Part shown: positions 1 to 11,818 of the stretch, one piece after another
How positions within the stretch are numbered: the stretch's first letter is position 1
Layout: each line of letters starts with the position of its first letter
From: Medicago truncatula
Taxonomy: Eukaryota; Streptophyta; Magnoliopsida; Fabales; Fabaceae
Length of the DNA: 64,000 nucleotides
NCBI RefSeq assembly: GCF_003473485.1
Contig: NC_053046.1
Span: 43,423,832 to 43,487,831, forward strand
Direction: 5' to 3'
Notes under the pieces: model-generated
What the model was told of the DNA's origin: nothing
Database searches by the model: none
What the model saw: the letters and a program-made list of their open reading frames with translations, nothing else
Program-made: the position numbers and the translations under genes

Positions 1-686
1 ATCATAGCAATAACCAAAGGGGGTTTGATAATTAATTACTTATTCAAGAAATGTTTTGTTGGTAGGTATGTCAATAATAAAGAAGTTTCATATCCGATGA
101 AAATAGATTAGTCCAGTAACATGTTTCATGTCCAGACCAGTTGTGTGACTGCTCTTAATCGATTGTGATGATCCCTCAAGATTCAGACACCCCTTATGAG
201 CTAACATTTTTGTCATATGAATATGAATTTATAAATAAGTTGTTTATACAATCAAATCAAAAGAAGAAATGGACTAAACCTTGAATAGGCACAGCATAAA
301 CTGTTTCTACAAGTTATCTTAGAGAGATTATAAAAATAATCTAAAAATGACTTGTAAATTTGTTTAGCATTCATGCATGTTTTTGTCATGAAATAAGTCC
401 AGTTAAACTATATAATGGGTTATGGGTAGTTGAGTTCATAGAATGCAAAAATATACCTTAACATAAAAATTTGTCCTGTAGAACAAAACCTCATGATTTT
501 AGGAGTATAATACATACCATTATAAATTACAAAGTAGCATGACAAAAATAGATAAAGATCACACGACAAACTGATCTTAAGGCCTCAAAGTCTATATAAA
601 AATCATGTGAGGTGCACATCAATAACAATCACTATACACAAATACATTATATAAATTAAAAAATATATATTAACCTGAAATCTTCA
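1..686. other. 3' flank of the kinesin gene, no gene seen
   Basis: AT-rich sequence downstream of the minus-strand kinesin gene. It should hold its 3' UTR and polyadenylation region. A GT-containing splice-donor-like site lies just after the stop codon (about 675), so a 3'-UTR intron is possible. No other coding potential or recognisable repeat was seen. Confidence 0.5.
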
Positions 687-3600
687 TTATAATACAAAAA
701 ACTTTCCTCGTGGTGTCGACCGGCTTCTTTTAAATTCATGCATAGATGTATTGGTTCCTTCCTTAAGATTGCGACCTTGAACATTTAAAAGTTTGTTTTC
801 AACTTTACTAGCAGACAATGGTTCAGCTTCTTGCATAATTCTTCTGCATGTGACCAAAATAAATGCTTATTTAAGGTTTCTAAAGATAAAATTAAGAGTA
901 GAAAATTTCAGTGGTTCTTTTAGCCATACCTTGATTCATGGTTCTGAGAATTCCTTGAGATGTTGTGACGCATCTTTTTAACACTTAATACACCATTCAC
1001 TGCAGACTCCATAAAAGTAAAGTCATTTTCTGGCTCAGAATAATCACACTTTTGAGGCGCCTCCACGATTTCACCGGTAATATCCATGTCAGGAATCAAT
1101 TTAGGTATTAAATCGGTCTTTTGAATCCTAAAGGGCGATCGTTGATGATGTTTTGCCTTGACCTTATTGTCAGCTTTGCTATTCCTAACACCACTTTGTC
1201 TTACTGCCGCAAATGGTTGTTTGACCTGTTGCTCTTCGTGTTCTCGATGAACTTTCCTGAAGCTTACTTTCTGGGCGTTAAAGAGAGGTTCATAAACAAA
1301 ATCGTGTTTCACTGGCTCTTGTGGATGTGGTGTCATTGTCATTGTGACAATAGATTTATTTACTGGCACTGTTCTAGCTGTAAATGGATTCTTCGAAATT
1401 GGTTGGTTTTCTAGATTGTCGATTTTGGTCTTGCTTTTAATGACAGAACCTCTATCAGTAGATATTGATCTCCTAATTGGAGGTGATGGTGACCTGCCCC
1501 TCCCTGTGCTCACTGACTTTTCTTCAGACAGAAGAGACATTTTTGGTATGGAGTCCTTGTCCATAAATGTTGAGGGAAATCTTGGCCTTCTTTGTTTGCC
1601 CGAAGAATAATTTTTAGCCTGAAAATATAATTTCAATTTAGAAAATGCAAAGTATGTACTTCAGTATGCTATATAGAACCAACACTTCAAAGCGACGGTG
1701 TGTCTGGTATCTGACATGACATGTTTCACTGTCCGACGTGTGAAGTTACATTTGATTACTTTAATTTTCTTAAACTATTACCAGTGTCTACATGCAAGTG
1801 TCGTGTCTGGTGTGTGTTTGTGTCCGTGTCCGTGTCCGTGTCCGTGTCAGTATTTCATAGTCGGTATGACATATTAGCCAAGTATGAACCTAAAAAAAGA
1901 ATCTTTTCTTATATTTGAGACCGGAGGGAGTATTACTTTAAACATAAATGTATTATAAATGGTTGTGTGTGCATTCAATAACCTCAGAGCTTCTATCATC
2001 CATGGATCTTTGACTATTTTCAGGCTTCATGCTGCCACTGGTACTATATTTGGGCATACGGAAAGGTGAAACAGCTCTTGGTTTCTGAGATTCTGTGACA
2101 TTCCGTGCATTTCCAGTTTTCCATTGCTCCAGTTCATTTTCCTTCCTCTCCAATGCCGATTTGATATTTGATATCTATAAAATGTTCAAACTGGTATATT
2201 ATTTGGCAGAGTTGAATAGAAAATTGCATTAGTTAGTAGTATGGTAGAAAAACAAACCTCTTCCTTGAGCTCTCGGATTTCACCGGTTTCTTTATTAGAT
2301 TTAGCAGCCCCAAGTTCAATGGATGCAACCCTCTCAGCAAACTTCAATGTGCTAATTGTCTCCCCAAGAGCATTGATTTCAGGATTTATATGAACAAACA
2401 TCAAAGTCTTTGCATGGCCACCTATTAATATGAAGAAAACACAGACAATGTTGTTGTTTAATATAAAATCACTACGTTCCCACATGATCTTATCACGTTA
2501 TTTTTATCCAAATATATTAAATATCAATATTCAGATAGCATGGTTACCTAATGAATCTTGTAAAACTTGTGTAAGCTTGCTATTTCTGTAAGGAATATGT
2601 TGACTCTTCTGTGCCAAAGCGGAGATAACATCGCCAAGTGCAGACAGTGATTTGTTAATATGTTGAGCCTCCTTTAGTCTCTCGCCAACGGCCTCAGATT
2701 TCTCCACTCTCTCACTTCCAGCTAAATCCACAAGATGTAGACAACCCTTCAGAACTGAATTAGAGACTACGTCCATTCCTCTGACATGAACTGTCAACAC
2801 ACTGCAATTATAGGTAGCACCAACAGTTAAATATATTTAACCATGGTTAGAGTAGCCATCTATCTACATTAGTTAGGAAGATATTTTACCTATGAGAACG
2901 ACTGCTTCGCTCATTTAGAGCGGTAGCACCAACAGCACGATTCCTCTGACCAATTTTCATTAAATCAAGAACATCTTGAGTACAACTAACCGGAACCAAA
3001 CATGCATCAGGCACATTCAGACCATTCAATTGAGAGTTGTTTCGTATTTCTAATGTATATATTGTCAAGGAAATTAACCAAAAAGTAATTGTTGCAAAAA
3101 GTAAAGAATTTGATGTACAGTTATATAGAAAAAGTGAAATAAAATAAATACAGCAAATATGATCTTGTGAAGGATATCTTCTGTTAGAGCCATCACTGAC
3201 TAGTAAATCTCTCACTTGTTCATTGTATATTTCAATCATCTGGACGCCAACTTCATATTTTATTGCATCTGCTCTATCCTTTGATATATGAAATAAGTCT
3301 TGCAAAGCTCTATAGTTTACACCCCATGTCTCTTCAGTCATCAAATCTGGACCACTCTATACAAGCAGAAAATCCAGTTAATTACCTTGAAATATTATCA
3401 GTTCTCTCTCTTTCGGTGTGACTGAGGTTTCAAGTTCCATAAATAGTACACTCTTTGATCTGACAAAAACATATTTAATGCAAATTTCTGGGTATAAGCT
3501 GGTCCAGTTAAGGGTTTCGATGAAAACGTTCAATAAAGGTTGGTTAAAAATTTTAAACTCGTCTCCTTTTCAGTACAAATATCTCCAAACCAAAGTGCTA

Positions 3601-6600
3601 ACTAACTAAATAGAATTTTGTACCATAAGAAATCATATGACAGATTCTTGACTTCAAATATCCATAAAGTGCACTTCAAAAATATATTGAACTTGAGAAA
3701 GCATGTGGTTTCACTGGTTTGCAACCAGTATAAGGAAAGAAAGTCATTGATTCAATTGAAATTACTCCAATTGAAGTGAATGCTTAATGTAACATTATCA
3801 TGTGATAGAAGCTAATACATGCAAGCACTTTCCTGTATATAATATTACCATTGTGTAGGTTTTCCCTGAGCCAGTTTGTCCATATGCAAAGATGCATGCA
3901 TTATAACCATCTAAAACCGATCTGACCAATGGCCGAGTATCAACATATATTTGTTCTGTAGAAGAAAAAATTACTGTCATAAAAAGCTTCAAATAAGTTT
4001 GTGACTTCCATAATTTTTTTTATTTGTGTAACATATACTTCAAAATATGATACGAAACAAGTAGAACAAAATATTACATTGTGAAATAATATGTGTAAAA
4101 TAAAAAAATACCTTGTGTGGCATTTGTCGGGAACACCTTATTGAATGAAAATACTTTTCTAGCATCTTTTCCCTGCTTAAGGGGATTCACAATCATGATG
4201 TTTCCATTTTCTCCTATATAATCGACTGTAGATTGTCCATTTGATTGTCCTGGTAAGAAAGGCCTCACTCTACAATAGACCCTAATGGATCCTGTAAGAC
4301 AATATATTTATCAATATACATAAATCATGTATGTAGATTGTTACAAAAGTGTTTAGACTCTGATGATTAAGTACCTTTGAGGTCTATCACTTGATTGTAA
4401 AGAGAGCGGTTCTCTTCTAAAACTTTGTGGTAGGAAGAGGAGGTTCCCTCAAGGCTCTTTATATGACTCTCTAAAAATGACATAGAACTCAAGTCAATGT
4501 TATGAAAGAATATTTCATCAAAACATTTTATGAGTAAGGTGGTAATTTCTCACGGAAAAGTGATTCTTAGATCCTTACCGAGCCTGCTCAGTTCTTGGTC
4601 CCATTCAAATTGAATCTGTTTGACTTCCCTTTTTATATCCGCCAACAAGTATTTCATTCCCTAGAGCAAGAAAAATATCATTTGAGTGTGTGGTGCTAAT
4701 CTAATCTCTCATGATAAAGCTTCCTAAGCAGTAGATACAATTTTGCATTAATATACCTCAAGTTGTTTCTGCTGAGCATCAATTATTTCAGCCTGTTTGG
4801 CTGAATAATTAACATTATGCTGAGTACTCTCACGTTTTCCCCCACAAGTGCAGAATTTAGATAAATCATTTGACGTCAAACTACTTCTTTGATTAAGATA
4901 TAATGTGATAGCTTCCATAAATTCTCTCTTAGAGAGGCAGCCACTATCACCGCTTTTCAATATTTTCTTGAGGAAAAATGCAAGCTGCAGAAAATTGTTC
5001 AGAACTATACTTTAGATGATATTTTGAATTAAGGAAAAGGAAAAGACTAAACTACAGTCAACTCTAATATGTGAAAGTCAACTCTAATATGTGAAGTTGA
5101 AAAACAACAGAAGTGAAGGTGCTTTTACATTAACTTTGAAGTACCTGAGTGCCTTGAGAAACAAGTAACGTTGAGAAATCCCTTACTATCTTGCTGAGAA
5201 ATGTATCAATAACCTACAAAGTTTCACCTAATCAAATAAGATTGCACGAACCTTTGCACATGAATTTGATTTCTTAAGAAAAAAATAATCTAATTTCACA
5301 GTCTTAAAAACTTCAGAGTAAAATTGAAATAATACCATATTGATGCAGATGGTATTAGCCTATATCTCATATGCTCATAATATAAGTAAGAGTTTTCTTT
5401 TCTTAACAATCAGTGTAATCATTTTTTAACGAAGCCAACTAGTAATCATAGAAGTCAAGCAACAAAGCTGGTGTAGATTTAAACAAGACAGAAGACAAAA
5501 ATATAGCACAATGGAAAAGATCTTACCGACCATTGCATTGAGTGGTAGATCTTTAGCCTCATCAGTCTCTCTAACGAAAGCCTGGAGAAGTTTGAGTCCA
5601 AAATGATCAAACAAGAAATTCAGAGCACTAGCTGTTCTGGTTTCTTCAATTGAGACCTCCGGAGACATATGAAGAAATTCAAGCAACTGTTGATACTGTG
5701 AGGACTGAAACTCATCAAGGGACTCGTCAGCACTTTCACTGCCCAATATAGAGGAAGAAGGAGTTTCTTTGGGGAAAGACATAATCCTGACAGTTCCTCC
5801 ATACCTCCAAACCCCAACTCCACCAGATAGCTTCCATTCATAATACCCTTTCAAACAGAGAATGCAGTCCACAACTTTACTAGATGAACCACCCTACAAT
5901 CACACAGAAGTAAACACTAAACCTTAAAAACAGAAAATTTGAAAATTAAGTGGAAATTGACTAATTGAGACTCTTATAATTTGGGCTGGGTCCTAACTCA
6001 ACACCAAAAACTAGATCATATGATAGTATCCCCCACTTTGGACCATATGACTATCTAATATTAGTCTCTAAAGTCTCAACACACACGGCTGAACCTTGCA
6101 GGACTAGACAAGTGGTTCAACAGATCAGATAGAATTTCATAACATTTTAGAATTTGGGTTTTAGGCCTAAATCTTATAAAATAATGGAATTTGGACTTAG
6201 GACTAACTGAATCTCAAAAGCTAGCTCATGGTGACTGGTGAGAGGTGTCCCACTTATAACTACCATTCTTGAGACCATATGATTATCCAATATATATGCA
6301 TCGCTCGTACTTCAAATTGAGCAACTTTGATATGCTGATACTGAGAATTTATGAAAATGGAAATAATTAAATGTAACCGCATGTGTCTTTGTCTTGTTAG
6401 TGTAAACACGTGCACGTGCTGGACACCAATATGGTTTCTAGAGAAAATAGGCCTGTTAATATGGTGTCCGGTTAGGAGGCAAGTAAAGTTTGGCGAAAGA
6501 TTATTTCAACTATGTGAGAGTTAACTTAAAATCAGAAATCTGGAGAATCGTGCCACGATGGAGAAGCAACGTGCCACGATTGTTGAAGCAAGATTTTGAA

Positions 6601-9316
6601 GCAGTCACTGGAAAAATCGTGCCACGATGAAATCGCAACGTGGCACGATGGTGCGATTGAGGATAAAACAAAAACGTATTTTCAGTGAAGATTTGTTTCA
6701 ATTTTTTAAAGGGTTACTTTCCACTATAAATATAAACCTTGTATCAATGATAAAGTGTGTAGAAAAACAGGGTTTAGAAGCCAACATACAAACTAGGGTT
6801 TATAGAGAATTTCTCTTTGCAACAACACTAGGGTTGGGATTGTTTTGATTCACCTTGGCTGGGACTTGGGTAGAATTAGGTTTGAAGACTGATTCTTGTA
6901 ACTCAATATCTCTTTGTAAAGAAACTCATATCATTATAGTGGAACGGAGAGCTGCTCTCTCCCCCAGACTAGGTCATCATTAGACCGAACTGGGTAAACA
7001 AATTCTTGTGTTCTCCTTCTTCCTTTTATCTCTTGCTGTTTATTTTTGTTTGGATTATTTGCTACCCGCTTGATTTGATTACTTGGTATTAATTTGCTCC
7101 ACGCATCAAGTTTTTATTGGTGTGGTTTTTACAACGAATTCACAACAAGCTAGTATTCAAACTTACTCTCTAACTATGTCATATATCTAACTTTAAACTT
7201 AGACAAAGCAGCATAGCATGTTGAATGGAATATAAAAGGAAATTTTATCATCACTATGAATTCAAAATTCAAACCTTTTCCAAATCAGAAGCTTCAAAGG
7301 TCAACAAGGTCATATCCCTGACAGCATCAAGAAAATTCTTCATGTTCTCAAAATACTGAATGGCAGAGTGAGCTGGACCCTCTAGAGATTGAACAGCAGG
7401 GAGTGGATTGTCCACCACTTTGAGGATAGCACCCGGATTGACTTTGTTGAGAACGTTGCAAAGAATGAGGCCATTGCGGAGAGCGAGGCAGAACTCTTCT
7501 TCGGAGGGTTGTTTGGAGAGTGAGGAAGAAGCTACATTGTCCATTTCTCGTAGCCATTCTGCTGCTTCATTCCTCCTTGATGCTGCAATGCATGCAAACA
7601 CAACAGTATAGTATCAAAATTTTAGTAAGTACCATTTTAAAAGTAATTTCAATCTTGCAACCATTTTCTAAAAAAAAAATACAAAGATTTTGGTTTGGAC
7701 ATTATAAAGGTGTCTCATTTCATGATAGAACATTAGAACATATATTTAAATATATTTATAGGCCTCAATAATTTAGAGTTAATTTCTCTTTAAATTTTTT
7801 GTCATTTTTTACTTTCAAAACATTGGTAAAAAAAACTCTCAACATACGAAATAAAATACATTCATGAAGTACTAAAAGTTTACTATTTCAGTGTACCAAA
7901 AATAAAACAATATAAGTTCACTATTTTAGATATACAACAACCAAATCTTAGCCCACTAAGTGGGATCAACTCACTATTTTATAAATGTAAGATTAAATAC
8001 AAAAAAAAAATATAGCATAGATGAAATAAAATATATTTACGTTAATGCAATAAATATTATGTAAAAGAACGAATTTTAAGTTAGGTTTTACTACCCGTAC
8101 ATGAGACTAATTTAAAAACGTACTAATTCCAATACAAAGTTTCTATTTTAAACTTCTAACATGCGCAAATTTGCACATGATAGAAAAACCCTTTATAATA
8201 TATAATATAATTTTTTAAATGGTACACATCCTAAGTCCTAACAATTTGAAAGTACACATCCTAAGTCCTAACAATTTGAATGAAGTAATTTTTTGAAAAT
8301 GTAGATTCTGAATAATTGATGTAAGCAAAGAATCTGAATGAAGTTGTAAGCAAAATAAGAATCTGAAAGAAGATTCTGTTTGAGTTTTGAATTAGTTGAG
8401 AGTAAAATCCGCAGCACATTCCCCACTTACTTCAGTCTATCAGTACGTACGTACTACACATCTTTTTGGTGTGTCCTGTTCTTTTGTACCTTTTTCAGAC
8501 ACTCTTTGTTCCATTTGCATATTCAAATCATTACTCATATTTTTTACCACATTTTTACTCCTTATGCTAATCATAGCAATAAGATGCAACCGGTAATTTA
8601 GGAGTTTAAAGAATTAAGAAAAGCATGAAAAAAATAAATTATGTATAGAAAACCAAAGGGAAACTTTTTCTATGAACATAGAAAACATCATTCAAAATAA
8701 ATGTCCTTTTAAGCAACAAGCATGAAGCATGATGTTTCACTATCTTTAGCATTTAGAGGAGGAAAATTACACCATATTAGTATGACTGTGAGTAACTTTT
8801 GGTTAAGAAAATTGATTGATTACTCTTAAACTAAATTGGTTTGCACATCAAGATAAAATTACAATATACTTGGGAAATATTAGGAAATTTCAAATATCAC
8901 CTAAACATTAAGAATTTGAAATTTCTTTTTTACTCTGTAACATGAATGTCAATGTAGTACACCTAGTCTCTAAGAATTTTCAGAATTGCAAAATTTACAA
9001 ATTGATCTCTGTTTTTCATATTTTGAAAATATATTTCTCACCAACTTTTGTAATATCTTAAAGTAGTCTTGTAATTTTAACCAATGTTTAACTATAACAA
9101 CATTTTGACTAAACTTCTGAATAAGTATTAGAGGTGACACAAATGGGAAATACAATGACACTAACCTGCTTCCTCTGCTTTCCTGTAAGCCAATTCATGA
9201 TCATTGATCTCCTCACTCACTTCACTATTGTTGAAAACTGAACCCTTCAAATTCAATATTCTCTTTGATGATGGAGATGCGAAAATTGAGCTTAGTAAGC
9301 TACTCTCTTGAGGCAT
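687..9316 (-). CDS. Kinesin-14 motor protein with N-terminal calponin-homology domain (KCH type)
   Basis: Minus-end-directed microtubule motor predicted to bind actin through its CH domain. Coding exons (minus, 5' to 3'): 9316-9166, 7582-7275, 5893-5531, 5213-5145, 4984-4757, 4660-4579, 4470-4375, 4291-4112, 3955-3849, 3356-3178, 3054-2890, 2801-2548, 2421-2258, 2174-1983, 1618-930, 843-687. They sum to 3384 nt in one frame (1127 aa). The CH domain lies at about residues 50-155, a coiled region at 350-430 and the motor from about 433. The motor has P-loop GQTGSGKT (518-525), switch I NERSSRSH (635-642) and switch II DLAGSE (668-673). Its start, [12 protein letters not shown], is the kinesin-14 neck/motor junction. 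The C-terminal 340 residues are basic, Ser-rich and low in conservation. The start MPQESS fits because [17 protein letters not shown] follows, as in KCH proteins. A short 5'-UTR intron lies upstream (donor near 9420). Intron 10 is U12-type AT-AC. Family assignment is firm; the last exon is the least certain. Confidence 0.93.
1820..1848. repeat. GTGTCC hexamer microsatellite in a kinesin intron
   Basis: About five tandem copies of GTGTCC in intron 14. A Stowaway-like end (CGGAGGGAGTA) follows at about 1921-1932, so the intron carries decayed MITE material. Confidence 0.7.
3055..3177 (-). other. U12-type AT-AC intron in the kinesin motor domain
   Basis: Between exons 10 and 11 no GT donor gives a usable frame. 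The exon ends AACAGAAG and the intron starts ATATCCTTC, which matches the minor-spliceosome 5' site RTATCCTTT at 8 of 9 positions. Near the 3' end is TTCCTTGAC (3072-3064), a full match to the U12 branch site TTCCTTRAY. Its branch A lies 10 nt before the terminal AC. Joining at AT...AC gives [18 protein letters not shown], the conserved kinesin-14 sequence, in frame. The nearby AG (ATTAG) would shift the frame. Length 123 nt. Confidence 0.9.
6513..7147 (+). mobile_element. Probable solo LTR in kinesin intron 2
   Basis: The 635-bp segment begins TGTGAGAG and ends TTCACAACA. It is flanked by AACTA (6508-6512) and AGCTA (7148-7152), a 5-bp TSD with one mismatch. A TATA-like CTATAAATATAAACC sits near 6723, where an LTR promoter would be. 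The downstream text (ACCGAACTGGGTAAACAAATT) is of a kind common in copia-type LTRs. No internal retroelement region remains. The 5' boundary is less sure than the 3' boundary. The element lies opposite to the kinesin reading direction if the TATA marks plus-strand transcription. Confidence 0.6.
6547..6650. repeat. Four copies of a CGTGCCACG palindromic motif inside the LTR
   Basis: ATCGTGCCACGAT occurs at 6547-6559 and 6616-6628. Variants ACGTGCCACGAT and ACGTGGCACGAT occur at about 6569-6580 and 6638-6649. The pairs are 22 bp apart and repeat with a 69-bp period, upstream of the putative LTR TATA box at 6723. The position would suit U3 enhancer repeats. Confidence 0.75.
8222..8280. repeat. 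30-bp tandem duplication in kinesin intron 1
   Basis: Two identical 29-bp blocks beginning GTACACATCCTAAGTCC stand at 8222-8250 and 8252-8280. Confidence 0.85.
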
Positions 9317-9421
9317 ACTATTTCTAATTTCTTCCACTCTGAAACTGAAACCATGATTTTATTAAATCAAAATTAATAATAATCTACGTATGAATCCCTC
9401 ATCAAGAAAGATAGTTTTACC

Positions 9422-10133
9422 TGGGAAAGTGAAAGATGAGGAAGAGATTAGAGGAATGAAAGCAAGTATAAAGAGATGGGATCTAAGAGAGACAAGAATT
9501 GAAGTAGAAAAAGAAGAAGCAAAGTTCTCGTGAGTTTTAATGAATGAGCATTCAAAATTTTACCATACCAAGAGGCTTATATTAAATGCTTTGTTTCAGA
9601 TTAATGCCCGTTGAGTTGAGTTTTTTGTTTTCATAAAAAAAGAAAAAAGAACAGAGATTTTAAAAACTGAAACCGAAACATTTTTTAATTTCAAAAAAAC
9701 GTTGGTGTCTCCGTCGTTTGTTGTCTTTGAAATTGAAAGTGTCAAAGTCGTACGTATCTGACGTGGCATGAGATTCTGTGAAAAATGAAAATGTTGTCTT
9801 GCGTGGGACCCTTTCATCAACGGCATCATCCGGTTTAAATCATGACGGTGAAGTTTTTGTTATGGGACGAGTTTTTTTCTACCCAAAAAAATGGCAAGAG
9901 TTTTTGAATTACACTCGTACCTCTTTTTTCATGTTACGATTACAAAGTGCACGTGGAACTGGTTAATGAGACTAATATAATAACAAATTTTTAGAACTAG
10001 TGTAATACGTAAAATTTCAAAAGTGTAAATGATACTTTCCTAAAAAAAAGGAAAAAGTGTAAATGATACTATTTTTTATGTAAAATTTTCTAATATAAAT
10101 CAACTCTAATAAATGAAGAGGATCTTGACTTAA
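9422..10133. other. Kinesin 5' region and intergenic DNA
   Basis: This holds the untranslated first exon (splice donor CCCAG/GTAAAAC at 9421/9420) and presumably the minus-strand promoter, up to the tail of the LINE at about 10134. No confident TATA box or other gene was seen. Confidence 0.45.
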
Positions 10134-10338
10134 ATTTTTTTTTTTTTAATCGGCAAAATATTATTAACCAATAAGTCCGGGCAAGATGCACTAATAAGCT
10201 CGGATGAGAAAAAAATACAAAGAAGGGGAAATCGGTCGCCATACAAACTCCGGCTTGAACAAAAACCACTCATAGACTAACGAACACACCACAAGAGTGA
10301 TGACGCAGGCATATACAAGTGACAGACCACAAACATAC

Positions 10339-11132
10339 TGTAACGCCCCAATTTTATTTAATTATTATTGGTCGATTTAAAGTCTTTTTATATATGATTT
10401 TTGTATTATTATGTGGTGTGTTATATTTTATTATATAGTTTATTTTAATAATAATTAGATTAAGTGAGAAATTAGTATTATTTTGGAGTTTGGGGAATTA
10501 ATTAGGATTTAATAGAATTAAGGGGGAGTTAAATGAAAAGAAGGGGAGTTAAGTAATGGGAAGTTAGGAAAAGAGAAGTCGGAAGCAGTTTACGTGAAAC
10601 AAGTTGCTTTGGAGGAAAAGAGAGAAAACCAGAGAAGAGAATAACCAAGTGGAAAGGCTGCTGATCGATTTTGATTAAGGTGATCCTGAGTAGTTGGTGG
10701 TGGCTCAAGTGTCGTGTCTAGGGCTCTGATACGTGGGATGAGAATTTTTATTATTGTTTTTCTTTCCTATGTATCAATTTTGGAACTTGATGATGTGGCC
10801 CTATGTTGGTTAATATTTGATGAAAATGGGTTAACGTTTGATTAAAGTTGGTTCATATTTAGGTGACGTTGGTTAATGTTGGTTAATATGTTGGTTGAAG
10901 TATGTTGTTAAGGCTTTATGCCAAGATATTATTTTGGAGGTTAAAACAGTTGTTGAAGTTGTGATGATAATTTTCCGCTGCTAATTAAATGTTGATTTCT
11001 CTGGATGTTTAGTAAATAGATTTTTATATTCTATTTAAGAAACTTTGAAATGTAGTGTAGCATGCCCATTCTGATGAATTACTCTGATTGAATATTTTAT
11101 ATTTAATTACTTTTGGGTAACGGGGTGTTACA
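10339..11132 (+). mobile_element. Solo LTR, 794 bp, TSD CATAC
   Basis: Begins TGTAACGCCCC and ends GGGGTGTTACA, so the ends are inverted repeats of each other. CATAC precedes it (10334-10338) and follows it (11133-11137). There is no internal coding region. Likely Ty3/gypsy family, related to the larger solo LTR at 12789; both share the terminal sequences and a CTCTGATACGT block. Confidence 0.9.
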
Positions 11133-11500
11133 CATACCCTTGCGTCAACACCAAAGGAAGCCGAAACTACTAAATAACAGCCAAAACCTGGCAAGCAAAC
11201 AACCACCAGACAACTGATACGTCTCGCCCCCAGCTGTTAAAACACACAACAGCACTGCTGCCACAAAACCAGGTAGCGCACAGACCTCCTAGCACCGCAC
11301 CAAAGTTGCACCTGCTACTGCTGCACCAGCCAAAAACCACACCAGCAACACGCCGACCCCTAACAAAACTCAGGGTGAGAAAAACACAAGAAGGGGGGTT
11401 GAATTGTGTTGGCTTTTTCTCCTAAGCTGAAAACACTGATCAGAAGCAAATAGATTTCTACTTATGAAGTGATGTTCAGAATTAGTTGCAGCAGATAAAG

Positions 11501-11510
11501 CGCGCGCGCG

Positions 11511-11580
<70 letters not shown>

Positions 11581-11593
11581 GAGAGAGAGAGAG
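11501..11593. repeat. Compound microsatellite (GC)n(CA)n(GA)n
   Basis: An unbroken dinucleotide tract passes from GCGC through CACA to GAGA with one interruption (GTGA). It makes long Ser/Leu or Arg/Glu ORFs in several frames that are not genes. Confidence 0.98.
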
Positions 11594-11718
11594 GAAAGAC
11601 ACAAGCAATTTATACAAGTTCCTTCCACAAACCGGAAGTCGGTCATGTCTCCCTTGCACTTCCAAGGAGAGTTCACTATATAATATCTGATTACAAATGT
11701 TCACTACTAAACTTAGTA

Positions 11719-11818
11719 AGAGACTTCAAATGCTCAAGCACAACTGCAAGAGACTTCCTATGCTCTTGAACACAATCAAGAGACTTCTATTGCTCAAGCA
11801 CAAATGCAAGAGACTTTT
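11719..11818. repeat. 30-bp tandem repeat, just over three units
   Basis: AAGAGACTT begins units at 11719, 11749, 11779 and 11809, followed by variants of TGCTCAAGCACAA. The period is exactly 30 bp. Confidence 0.9.

Noticed and set aside
1121-1610. Plus-strand ORFs of 97 and 88 codons
   Set aside because: Antisense to kinesin exon 15, whose frame and phase fit the rest of the gene.
3127-3178. Read-through of kinesin exon 10 past NRR (YPSQDHICC...)
   Set aside because: The extension breaks motor homology. The AT-AC splice restores the conserved sequence, so this is intron.
11462-11704. Overlapping ORFs of 64-80 codons on both strands
   Set aside because: They are produced by the CA/GA microsatellite (Leu-Ser or Arg-Glu repeats).
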